NCBI GenBank assembly: GCA_015680685.1
Contig: MNCI01011448.1
Coordinates: 124,001-188,000 of the forward strand
Direction of reading: 5' to 3'
DNA length: 64,000 nucleotides
Origin: Gnetum montanum
Lineage: Eukaryota > Streptophyta > Gnetopsida > Gnetales > Gnetaceae
Below the pieces are notes generated by a model. It was not told where the DNA came from. It saw nothing but the letters and a program-made list of their open reading frames with translations, and did not search any database. Positions 19,374 to 28,869 of this stretch are shown here, piece after piece (position 1 is the stretch's first letter; each line of letters starts with the position of its first letter). A program made the position numbers and the translations under genes.

Positions 19374-20970
19374 TGTAGTGACCAAAAATTTCGGCAGCTA
19401 GAAAAGCACCAAGGGGTTGTTGGTCATAGACAATCTTGAGCCTGTTTCCATGGGAGGGCCATGCTGGATGGGATGGAAACAGGGCACCCTAAACGGTCTG
19501 GTTGATCAGACAGGGACTTAGTCAGTGTTAATATAACCTTTTGCAATGTGTAGTTTGGAAACAAGACTAATAACACAAAGTAATGCTTAAATGTAAAAGA
19601 AAGATAGAAAATAGTGTAAAATGCAGTAGTAAATAGGAGACAAAGTAAAACATAGTTAGAAAAATGCACCACTTTGAAGCTATGACCTCACTCTATCAAG
19701 ATGGATACAATCGGTTGCATAGTGCTCAAAAGTGCAGAGATCTTGAGAGTAATGAAGATGTGTAGGGAAAGGTGGCCGTGTGCTTGAACGTGGACTTAAT
19801 CATCAACAATGTGAAGTGCTACTAAGGTGGTAGAGGAGAACAAAAAAAAATGCCAGCTAAAAGTGCTAACTATTTACAATGTTAAACAAAACGTTTACAA
19901 TGGTTGAGGTTACAATGCCAACTTCTTACTTGTCAGCCAACTAGACTATTAGCAAACTAGATTGCCCAAAAAATAGACTGGGGACTGAAAAGCTGCAAGA
20001 GACGAAAAAGCTAGAGAGTGAGAGAAAGCCAAGACTCATTTTAAGCATTGCTCATTGGGGTATTTATAGAACTAAGGGCATGTGAAAGAGGTGGTTTGGA
20101 TGCCACGTGCCCTGGGCTTATGCTAACTTTTCTATGTTACACGTGCCTGCATGATCATTGGGTGAGCTTGCCACGCCATAATTATGAACCTGCCATGCTG
20201 TAATTATGCTATCAGAGAAACAGTGCAATTAGCTGAAGTACATTGATGTCGTGTAACTTCTTGCCACGTTTTGCTATGCTTTGTAGCGTAGCATGTTTGG
20301 CATGGCATAGCATCTTGTTACGCTGTACCACGCTATGTAGCATAGTGTAGCTGCCCGTTCGAAGCAAGAAACTTGCATTGTGCCCTGCTGCATGTGTTGG
20401 AAACCTTTGGAGCACGCTGTTTGTTTATCACAAATTTGCTATGCTATGCTACACTATGCTACACTACATAGCGTATCATAGCATAGTAGCTGTCCTTAGT
20501 CGCAAAAACATCGCCAATCTATAAACTTTGCCTTTTTCACAGTGAAAATTATGAACTTGTTGATCCTGCCCTTTGAGTTACCTTCTGTCACTTTCACATA
20601 ATTGCTAGGTCTCACTGCGCCTTGTAGCTTAGCGTAGCATAGCAGAAAACATGCCCTATTTTTACCAAGTTTGTCACTTTCTAATGGAAGTAGACATTGC
20701 TGAAGGACTTGAAGTTGAGCTATGGGATTGGTCATCCAGCTTTTGCTCTGTAGCATAGCGTAGCATAGCACTGTGCTTCTGTAAGCGTCTTTTGAAGTTC
20801 TCTATGCTACATGGCATAGCATAGCATAGCAAGACTTCTTGACTTAGAAAACTTGCTAAAGCGGACAGTTTGAACATCAAAGCATCCATCTCCTAAAGAA
20901 TTACCATAACGTTGCGCGATTTGCAAAGACTTGGTGAAGGAAGCATGCCTTCAAATTTTGGAGTGTTTCA
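19374..20970 (-). mobile_element. LTR2, shared by elements 1 and 2
   Basis: On the minus strand it starts TGAAACACTCCAAAATTTG at 20970 and ends CACTACA at 19374. Upstream (above 20970) is a PPT, making it the 3' LTR of element 2. Downstream (below 19374) is a PBS, making it the 5' LTR of element 1. Promoter: TATA 20057-20068, G-box 20104-20109. Palindromes of the TGCTATGCTA family lie at 20274-20345, 20430-20490 and 20750-20840. Confidence 0.85.
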
Positions 20971-20986
20971 TTGGCCCCTCTTTGTT
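20971..20986 (-). other. Polypurine tract of element 2
   Basis: The minus strand reads AACAAAGAGGGGCCAA directly before the LTR2 start, like the tract of element 1. Confidence 0.85.
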
Positions 20987-22020
20987 GACATTTGGAGGAT
21001 GGCTCAAGAGACATTGACAAAGAAAATGAAACACCACAGAAGAAATGATGGTAACGTTGCTGCTCAGTGATTATCAAGATGTCGCTTGTCTATGGTTAAG
21101 AGTGCTGCATTGGTTTTTGCAGAGGTTAAGGCCGAGAGCAAAGATGAGGTTTAGCAGAGTCCCTCATTAGAGTGCTCATGAGGAACTCATTCATGTTTTC
21201 ATCTTTACTAGTGCTATTCTTCAACCTCTTGTAGGATAGGTGTTTCCTTCCCAAGATGAGTTGTGTTACATCCGTGAAGGATTTTGACCTACTTAAAAAT
21301 GCTTCCCATGTGGCAAGTTGTATTACACATGTCATGGAATTTTCACTCTGAAGTAGTCAAGCTAGTCAAGGCACTCACTTCACAATGCTTGCTTCTGTGG
21401 CCAGACTCACTTTCAACTACACCCTGTAAGTACGACGGAGAGCGAAATAGCCACGATGCGAAGCGAGGGTAGAAGTCTTCCTTGCTGTAGACATTTTTGA
21501 AGCTCTTGGACACCTGTGCTAGTGCACGATGTCCAAAAAAGAAAGACCAACAGTGGCCTTGGTAGCACTGGCGTGGAGGAATTGGCCTCAAAGGAGCCAG
21601 GAGTTGTTGTGAGTGTGGATACTCTAGAATCCCTGCCAAAGGCATGCATTCTCAATTCAGCTATGGGATCAGCTACCACATAGCTAAATGTCATGTGAGC
21701 CCAAGCATTGGCAGGGGGCTGGAGGGTAACAACATTGTGGCTGGCCATAATACTGTTGGAACTCTAGCTGTGGGTACTGGTTGAGGAACTACTATTATGA
21801 CGATGGGTCATGGCGATGGTAGGTTTGGAGGACCAGTGTGATGCCTTATGACATCTCTAGAGGGTCAACACAATGCCAAGGATGGTGGCGTTGCATGCAT
21901 TCCAGATCGTGTTCCCATTGCGTCGTGAATTATGTTTTGAAGCTACGACATTCCACATCCATGTCAGCATGGTGTATACTTGTTCGATGTGTACTTGGTG
22001 CAGAAGCATGCTAGCGACGT
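20987..22020 (-). other. 3' segment of element 2 between hairpin array and PPT
   Basis: Homologous to 9219-10280 of element 1. The minus strand encodes DVTQLILGRKHLSYKR and MSTLMRD at about 21150-21270. A second, related motif (TCVIQLATWEAFL) lies about 55 bases upstream of it on that strand. The rest is conserved between the two elements at the DNA level without a shared long frame. Function unknown. Confidence 0.5.
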
Positions 22021-22025
22021 GACGC

Positions 22026-22410
22026 GAACCCAGTTTAAGGTCTTGGTAGACTGTGTGCTTGTTTAGAGTCCCAGTGTATTGATGTTCTGGTTTAAGGTCC
22101 TAGCAGACCGTACATGCCAGTTTAACATCATAGTGGATGTGTCGTGCCAGTTTATAGTCATAGCGGACTAGCTATGCCAGTTTTACATCGTAGCAGACGT
22201 TGCTGGGTGCTACTGCCAGTTTATCATCGTAGCGAAAACTACTTGTTGGTGCTGCCAGTTTAATGTTGTAGCAAATGTTACTGGGTGCCACTGCCAATTT
22301 ATCGTCATAGTAGATGTTGCATGTTGCTACCAATTTAACATTGTAGTGAATGTTGCTCATTGCTCTTGTTTCCAGTTTATCGTCGTAGCGGACATTGCTT
22401 GTTGTCTTCA
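22026..22410. repeat. Tandem hairpin units in element 2
   Basis: About eleven units lie just after the integrase stop. Perfect stems around a 6-base loop are GGTC/GACC (22096-22109), ACATC/GATGT (22125-22140), TAGTC/GACTA (22155-22170) and AACATT/AATGTT (22337-22354). The sense strand encodes YDDKLA- and YNIKLA-like repeats within an 80-codon open stretch. The array is at the same place as in element 1, but the individual stems differ. Confidence 0.75.
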
Positions 22411-22414
22411 TGCT

Positions 22415-23470
22415 TCAGATGTAGTATGTCTTGAGGTACGAGTGATTCACTGAGTTGGCAAACTCATTGCTGTCCATGTCCACCAGCTTGAAGGCTCCAT
22501 TCCTGAAGGCTTTAGTGACCATGTAAGGGCCTTCCCAGTTGGCTGATAATTTTCTCACATGCTCACGAACAGCTTTGAGGATGAGGTCTTCCTTCTGCAT
22601 TGGCCGTCGATGCATGTATGCATGGTGATTTTGCTATTTCTTGCTTTGGTAGCATTCTATGCGGTTCAGTGTCTACACGTGCTCCTCCTCTATTGAGTCG
22701 AGGTCGATGATCCATGACTTGTTGTTCTAGGCTTCGCTTACGACATCTGAGAGGATCATCCGGAGTGATGGTACCTGCGACTCAAGAGGCAACATAGCTT
22801 CAGATCCATAAACAAGGCTGTAAGGAGTCTTACTTTTCATGGTTCTGCATGTTGTTCTATAGGCCCAAAGAACATAGAGGATTTGCGTGTGCCACCACCT
22901 CTTGCTCTTGCCAAGCATCCGCTTCAACAAGTTGATGATGTACTTATTTGTAGCCTCTGCCTGTCCAATCGCCTATGGATAGCATGGGGAGGAGAATGAT
23001 TGCCTAATGCCTAGGCTACTGCAAAAGGTTCAGGTTTCCGTACTACTGAATTATGGCCCATTGTCGGTCACAATAGTCATTGGAAGCCCAAACCTTATCT
23101 CAATGTTATCCAAGATGAAATGGTAGATTTTCTTAGATGTCATTTTCCTTAGGGGAATATCTTCCACCCACTAAGTAAAATACCCAATGGCAGTGATGAT
23201 GAAGCTATGTCCTGTAGAGGACTTAGGCATCACAGGTCCTATGAGGTCTAGTCCCCATCGCTAGAAAGGCCACATGATTTATGTTGGGTGCAGGTTCATA
23301 GGTGAGATGTGTACGAGATTTATGTATCTCTGGCATGTGTCACATGTCTTGACTTTTGATAGGTAGTCATGCTCCATGTGGGGCCAATAGTACCCTAGGT
23401 GTCTAATTTTCACAGCCATAGCCCTGGGTTCTATGTGTCTACTGCACAATCCCTCATGCATTTCATTAAC
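22415..23470 (-). pseudogene. Integrase pseudogene of element 2
   Basis: The zinc-binding region MHEGLCSRH...CDTCQRY is well kept (23461-23279). The second catalytic Asp is kept in TDNGP, but the next codon is a stop. The late core reads ILYVLWAYRTTCRT and TPYSLVYGSEAMLP (22930-22727). The C-terminal domain reads ANWEGPYMVTKAFRNGAFKL and ends TYYI at 22415. It is less damaged than the integrase of element 1 but still has stops between the kept blocks. It would insert element DNA if intact. Confidence 0.85.
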
Positions 23471-23476
23471 TACCTT

Positions 23477-24124
23477 CTATGCCTGCTCCCCACCCATGCA
23501 TGCTAGCAATATCCCATTGTAAGTACATCGGCACAGGGCGTCATTCCCCATGAGCGTATATTGCCAAGCACACTTCCAGATCTCATCTCTCTGAGCAGAT
23601 GTCAGTCCACTTGGGGGTTCGCCATGTTGTAGGTAGGTGTTAATGTTAACGTACCACTCCTGGGTATCTGTGGTGCTAATAGAGCCCACATGTCCCGCCT
23701 AAGTGATAGGCTCAGTACATTCAACAATCACAGTTGGTAGACTTGCGAACGAGTGTGATGGAATGTTCAATGCAAGGGTGGCTAAGGCATCTACCACAGT
23801 GTTCTCGTTGTGTGGCACGTGTTGCACATCTGTGGTTGCAAATTTCTTAAGCAAGCTTTTTGCTAGGTCGCAGTAGGGTTGCAGGTACATAGCTTTGTAG
23901 GCATAGACCTCGGTGATTTGATTCACAACTAGTTGTGAATCGCTGCGGATTTTTAGATGTTGTATGCATAGTGCTTGGGGAACAGAGAGGCGTCAGAGTA
24001 GCCCCTCATACTCTGCCACATTGTTGATGCAGAGGAACATAAAACAATAAGCGAACGGGTGCATTTCCCCAAAGGGAAACATGATGATGGCAACTGCACT
24101 ACCTCCTCGTGTGGTTGAGGCTTG
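23477..24124 (-). pseudogene. Second RNase H (aRNH) and linker of element 2
   Basis: The minus strand carries ASTTRGGSAVAIIMFP, CINNVAEYEGLL, a stop, SDSQLVVNQITEVYAY and HVPHNENTVVDALATLALN. This is the same extra plant-type RNase H as in element 1, with the DSQLV block better kept. A 70-codon linker (23477-23689, MGSISTTDTQEWYVNI) joins it to the integrase zinc region. The 5' edge at about 24124 is a deletion junction: the ordinary RNase H that should precede it is missing. Confidence 0.8.
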
Positions 24125-24760
24125 TTGACATTGGGTTGTCTACTCAAAGTCAACCCCCTTCTTTAGAAGATGTTGCATGGGGTGTAACTTGTTAGTCAAC
24201 TTTGCTATAAACCTTCGAATGAACTGTACCCTATCCTACAACCCATGTATGGGGTATAGCTTGGTGATTTCTTCCCTTATAGCTAGTGCAATTTCTAGTT
24301 TGACTTTATGAACCTTCTGTTTGAGTTCCTTCATGCGTGGGTCTAGGACGATCTTGTGTTGTATCACCCGTGGGTCTAAACCTGGCATGTCGCTAAATGA
24401 CCATGCGAAGACTTTGATGTTATCTTGCAGAATCTTGGCTATGTTGTCATGCATCTACACGTCTAGGAGGGAGCTGAGCTTTAACATTTTTACTTTCCCC
24501 TTGGATGTGGTCACATGCATCTCAACGAGAGGATCCTCAGTTACATCCCCAGCCTCCAAATCTAGGGTTTAGACTAGATGCTTGGGCCTATCTGGGGATG
24601 CTTCTAAAGATGCTATGATGCTAGCTGTGGTTGACTCCCAGTCGATTAGGTCAGGGTTCAATTGTCTTGCAAGCTTGCCATGTGGACCCACTAGGGCTAA
24701 AGGTGTGCAGAGATCATGATGGATTTTCATTTTCTATTTAACCTATCAAAATAAGATGAA
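24125..24760 (-). pseudogene. RT remnant of element 2 with two internal deletions
   Basis: Alignment with element 1 shows that bases equivalent to about 12407-12949 (first RNase H) are missing at 24124. Bases equivalent to about 13065-13690 (RT core with CIDFQDLNKA and the YVDD site) are missing at about 24243. What remains is the pol linker (ILQDNIKVFAWSFSDMPGLD) and the start of RT (VKLEIALAIREEITKLY). Both junctions show a few bases of microhomology in the element 1 copy. The element cannot make RT. Confidence 0.8.
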
Positions 24761-24839
24761 AGCCTGGTTAAGAGGCACCTGTTGGTAGCAATCATGTATA
24801 ATGAAAACTTGCAAATCAATGACAAGATGTATGATGTAG

Positions 24840-25139
24840 ATATTAAAATTTTGCTAGTTTAAAGTCATGGTAGACCATTATGGCATGGAGATGCAGAGCT
24901 GCTAAAATAGAAAATGTAAAACTATCGATGCGAAAATGTGATGCTGCTAGTTTAGCATCATTGCAGATTGCAAATGTGTAACAAGTCAAAAAAATGCTAG
25001 TTTAAGGTCTTTTTGGACTGCGAAAGTTTCAATCGTGCTGGGGTTTGCTAGTTTAAGGTCTTTTTCTGACCGGTAAAGGTGCAACTATGTTATGATTGCT
25101 TGTTTAAGGTCTTTCCAGATCGGGATAATCAAAAATATT
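24840..25139. repeat. Repeat tract of element 2, left part
   Basis: Diverged CTAGTTTAAGGTC-type units (for example GGTC-TTTTTG-GACT near 25006-25020 and GGTC-TTTCCA-GATC near 25112-25125) lie between RT and protease. The tract is cut by the 8.6 kb insert and resumes at 33720. These units look intermediate between the YDVKLA-type hairpins and the GGCC 27-bp units. Confidence 0.6.
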
Positions 25140-25199
25140 TTTTTTTTCATTTTTCGGGAAAGCAAGCCATTAGCTTGAAGCATGTCAAGGTTTTTAATG

Positions 25200-27743
25200 C
25201 CAAGAATACTACGATGTTGTGGCAAGCATGCTATGCTGTATGGCGCATTCCGCATTAAATGGAGATAGAGAGCGGCAAGCTTCCCTTTTTTACCATTATG
25301 GCCATAAATAGGGATTAAACCCTGGTAAGGTTGCCATTCTCACCATAAGAGGGCAGAGCCCATATTCGGAGCATAAGGCTATTTCAGAGCGATTGTGCTA
25401 ATAGCAAGCGAGGTGATTTTCTACATAGCGATGAGGAAAAATATGCAAGCAGGACAATGGCTCCAAAGAAGGAACACATGAATTTGGCACTTGCAAAGGT
25501 CTAGGAGGTAAAGAAAACCCTGGGGTAAGTGACACAAGCACGTGTCGCAGCGTAGAAGGACACGGGACTAACCCGATAGGTTATTATGCTTCCTCTATTT
25601 TTTTGTAATTCTATTATCATTTTCTGCTTCTGTTGTTGTTTGCTTTCATTTTGTATCCTAGTCTTAGTTGTTCGCATTTTCTATTATTGCATTGTTTTGG
25701 CCTTTGCATCACCACTGTTGCTGTTTTGGTCACAGCGGATGCATAAATGCTATACCATTGTTACATGCAAGGTTGGTTAAACTACCATCGTCGCGGTTGT
25801 CATAACTACAGGGGCTTGGGTAATTTAAGTTGGCTTTTGAATCATGTGACGTAGGATCCTTGGGAGAGCTAGGCCATGCGTGATGTGAGAGTGCGATACA
25901 TGTTCTGTCTGGGCGTATTGTTAATTACCCTGTTAGAGTTAATTGCTCTGTTGCTATGCTAGGTCATTTTTTCTATGCTACTGCTTTCATGTTCTTTCTA
26001 TGTTATGTGTGGAAAGAGGAATATGCTACACTATATGTATGAATTGCTAGGTATTGCTATGTTGCATGCTCATTGCACTTACACATGATGCTAACACTTG
26101 CTTGTTGCATTGTGTAGGATGGGGCTAAGGCCAATCCTAATTATTTTAGAAATTAGGGGGGTCCTGTGTCATGTGAGAAAGCCTATGGCCAAGAATACTA
26201 CGATGTTGTGGCAAGCATGCTATGCTGTATGGCGCATTCCGCATTAAATGGAGATAGAGAGCGGCAAGCTTCCCTTTTTTACCATTATGGCCATAAATAG
26301 GGATTAAACCCTGGTAAGGTTGCCATTCTCACCATAAGAGGGCAGAGCCCATATTCGGAGCATAAGGCTATTTCAGAGCGATTGTGCTAATAGCAAGCGA
26401 GGTGATTTTCTACATAGCGATGAGGAAAAATATGCAAGCAGGACAATGGCTCCAAAGAAGGAACACATGAATTTGGCACTTGCAAAGGTCTAGGAGGTAA
26501 AGAAAACCCTGGGGTAAGTGACACAAGCACGTGTCGCAGCGTAGAAGGACACGGGACTAACCCGATAGGTTATTATGCTTCCTCTATTTTTTTGTAATTC
26601 TATTATCATTTTCTGCTTCTGTTGTTGTTTGCTTTCATTTTGTATCCTAGTCTTAGTTGTTCGCATTTTCTATTATTGCATTGTTTTGGCCTTTGCATCA
26701 CCACTGTTGCTGTTTTGGTCACAGCGGATGCATAAATGCTATACCATTGTTACATGCAAGGTTGGTTAAACTACCATCGTCGCGGTTGTCATAACTACAG
26801 GGGCTTGGGTAATTTAAGTTGGCTTTTGAATCATGTGACGTAGGATCCTTGGGAGAGCTAGGCCATGCGTGATGTGAGAGTGCGATACATGTTCTGTCTG
26901 GGCGTATTGTTAATTACCCTGTTAGAGTTAATTGCTCTGTTGCTATGCTAGGTCATTTTTTCTATGCTACTGCTTTCATGTTCTTTCTATGTTATGTGTG
27001 GAAAGAGGAATATGCTACACTATATGTATGAATTGCTAGGTATTGCTATGTTGCATGCTCATTGCACTTACACATGATGCTAACACTTGCTTGTTGCATT
27101 GTGTAGGATGGGGCTAAGGCCAATCCTAATTATTTTAGAAATTAGGGGGGTCCTGTGTCATGTGAGAAAGCCTATGGCCAAGAATACTACGATGTTGTGG
27201 CAAGCATGCTATGCTGTATGGCGCATTCCGCATTAAATGGAGATAGAGAGCGGCAAGCTTCCCTTTTTTACCATTATGGCCATAAATAGGGATTAAACCC
27301 TGGTAAGGTTGCCATTCTCACCATAAGAGGGCAGAGCCCATATTCGGAGCATAAGGCTATTTCAGAGCGATTGTGCTAATAGCAAGCGAGGTGATTTTCT
27401 ACATAGCGATGAGGAAAAATATGCAAGCAGGACAATGGCTCCAAAGAAGGAACACATGAATTTGGCACTTGCAAAGGTCTAGGAGGTAAAGAAAACCCTG
27501 GGGTAAGTGACACAAGCACGTGTCGCAGCGTAGAAGGACACGGGACTAACCCGATAGGTTATTATGCTTCCTCTATTTTTTTGTAATTCTATTATCATTT
27601 TCTGCTTCTGTTGTTGTTTGCTTTCATTTTGTATCCTAGTCTTAGTTGTTCGCATTTTCTATTATTGCATTGTTTTGGCCTTTGCATCACCACTGTTGCT
27701 GTTTTGGTCACAGCGGATGCATAAATGCTATACCATTGTTACA
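25200..27743 (+). repeat. 989-bp tandem repeat, 2.6 copies
   Basis: Copies start with CCAAGAATACTACGATG at 25200, 26189 and 27178. The third stops at an N at 27744 after about 566 bases. Wherever I compared them the copies look identical, meaning either a very recent duplication or an assembly error. Each copy has CATAAATAGGG promoter-like sequence, a short ATG frame, a good splice donor and a splice-acceptor-like sequence. The 64-codon frame starting MLPLFFCNSIIIFC lies inside the presumed intron and is probably chance. Confidence 0.85.
25303..26188 (+). pseudogene. Exon-intron-like unit within each 989-bp repeat
   Basis: CATAAATAGGG (25303) is followed by an ATG at 25457 reading MAPKKEHMNLALAKV, then TAG (25502), then a continuation EVKKTLG. 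Next is a consensus donor GTAAGT at 25525. An acceptor-like TTGTGTAG ends at 26117, giving a presumed intron of 593 bp, followed by GATGGGGCTAAGG. The layout resembles promoter, first exon, intron and second-exon start of a gene. I do not recognise the protein. The same structure repeats 989 bp later. The stop suggests a dead copy. Confidence 0.4.
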
Positions 27744-27744
27744 N
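27744..27744. other. Single N at the end of the 989-bp array
   Basis: One ambiguous base separates the third, incomplete copy of the repeat from unrelated sequence. Other single Ns are at 35954, 41976 and 52371. This placement suggests a contig join or polishing ambiguity. Confidence 0.8.
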
Positions 27745-27759
27745 TGCTCCTCCTCCCTA

Positions 27760-28130
27760 GATATGTATGAAAGAGTGGAGGGTCTAGTTTAGGAAAAGGG
27801 CACAATACTTCTTACAGTTCCTTCTCGACCACTTCAGTGTGATCGTTTGGTCATTCCTAGAGGAGGAGGAGGAGGAGGAGGCAGCTGACATAATAGAAGC
27901 CATATTGCCTGGGGAAAGTCAAGGCATTCTGAGGTTTTTGATCGATGGGGCAATCATGAATAGGTAGGAAGAAGGATCCAGTCAATGCCCAATATGGTTA
28001 AGGTGTTTGGCTTGGATCTGGGAGATGCCTGAGTACAACTGCTACCACCATTACAACATGTTATTCCTTGCATGTTATATGGTGACATGCTTCCAAAACC
28101 CACAGGGAACTTTCTATTGTGCTGGCAGGT
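27760..28130 (+). pseudogene. Gene-like fragment with acidic run, unrecognised
   Basis: The plus strand encodes RAQYFLQFLLDHFSVIVWSF, a run of Glu from (GAG)n at about 27860-27880, AADIIEAILPGESQGILRFL and a stop. It is followed in another frame by MPNMVKVFGLDLGD and MLPKPTGNFLLCWQ, then GTGAG, a possible donor. The first part faintly resembles the start of FCP1/SCP-type phosphatases (a FxVxVWS strand), but the catalytic Asp block is not present and this is a weak match. Stops and frame changes make it a remnant. Confidence 0.3.
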
Positions 28131-28223
28131 GAGTTTTGCAGTCTTGTTCACTATGTTTGTGCTACACTGGCCATATTGGGAAAATGCTAATAGTACGTGT
28201 TTATTACCAAGTTATTCATCAAC

Positions 28224-28345
28224 AAGGATGGGGTTCACGACCTACTGGGTCTACTGGCTATAGCACAGATAGCCCTACAGGAGTTCTCTTCTGCTGAAAA
28301 CCTGTGGGCTGGCGTGATTGATCAATGCAAGGGTGAATACCACAT
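28224..28345 (+). pseudogene. Short exon-like fragment, unrecognised
   Basis: The open stretch reads NKDGVHDLLGLLAIAQIALQ and then FSSAENLWAGVIDQCKGEYH. It has the composition of a real helical protein. It sits between the fragment at 27760-28130 and a T-rich, intron-like stretch. It may be the next exon of the same captured gene. I do not recognise it. Confidence 0.3.
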
Positions 28346-28860
28346 CTACTTTTGCTATTTTTTTTTACAAAAATCAATAGACATTACTCTGGCATCTAAT
28401 TCTCAATTCTTGTATATACTACTAACTGCATTTTAACTCTTATTCTTTTTCTCTTTTCTTCTTTTTGTTCTACACTTCATATACAGGGCACATGAACAAA
28501 TTGCTTCATGAAGAATACTGTAATTTCCAATGACCAGTTTATCATCAATTGTAGTTACTTTGATTCTTCATTTTTTTCTTCTTTAAATTTAGATGCTATT
28601 TCTCTTTATCCACAAGGTGAAATTTTGTTTATTCTGACAAAGTATAGTAGCCTTTCCTCCAATCTTTCAACATCTAAAATTGCTTTGCAATGGATTTTTA
28701 AAAGATCCCTTATGAATTTAGTAAGAAAACATAGTTAATGGTTTGCAGAATTTTTGCCACTTCTCCAACTAACAATAAGAGAGTACTGAAAACTACAAAA
28801 ACCTTTAATTAATTTTATCATGCCAACTTGTTCCATGAAATGGCCAAAATTTGCAAACAT
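28340..28860 (+). repeat. Segment duplicated at 32255-32765 (copy 1)
   Basis: A 510-520 bp segment starts 'ctacttttgctattttttt' and contains a T-rich stretch ending CATATACAG, which looks like an intron end, then GGCACATGAACAAATTGC. It ends 'ttccatgaaatgg'. The second copy is about 95% similar by eye and runs into a longer open frame. Copy 1 diverges after 'gaaatggccaaa'. The two copies flank LTR element C. Confidence 0.85.
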
Positions 28861-28869
28861 TTCTACTCC

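Larger units (their letters stand above)
7477..20970 (-). mobile_element. Element 1, Tat-type Ty3/gypsy retrotransposon
   Basis: On the minus strand the order is 5' LTR (LTR2), PBS, leader, gag, protease, a 27-bp repeat tract, reverse transcriptase, RNase H, second RNase H, integrase, a hairpin-repeat tract, a non-coding 3' segment, PPT and 3' LTR (LTR1). That is the full domain order of the Tat lineage. Every coding part carries stop codons or frameshifts, so the element cannot move by itself. LTR2 is shared with element 2. The left flank (5 bases before 7477: GAATG) is not repeated after LTR2, as expected when the right LTR is a recombinant. Confidence 0.85.

Noticed and set aside
25586-25780. 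Cys/Phe-rich membrane-like frame MLPLFFCNSIIIFC, repeated three times
   Set aside because: It lies within the presumed T-rich intron after a consensus donor. Its repetition only reflects the 989-bp repeat.
27760-28130. FCP1-type phosphatase gene
   Set aside because: Only one strand-like segment resembles the family; the Asp-x-Asp catalytic block is absent.
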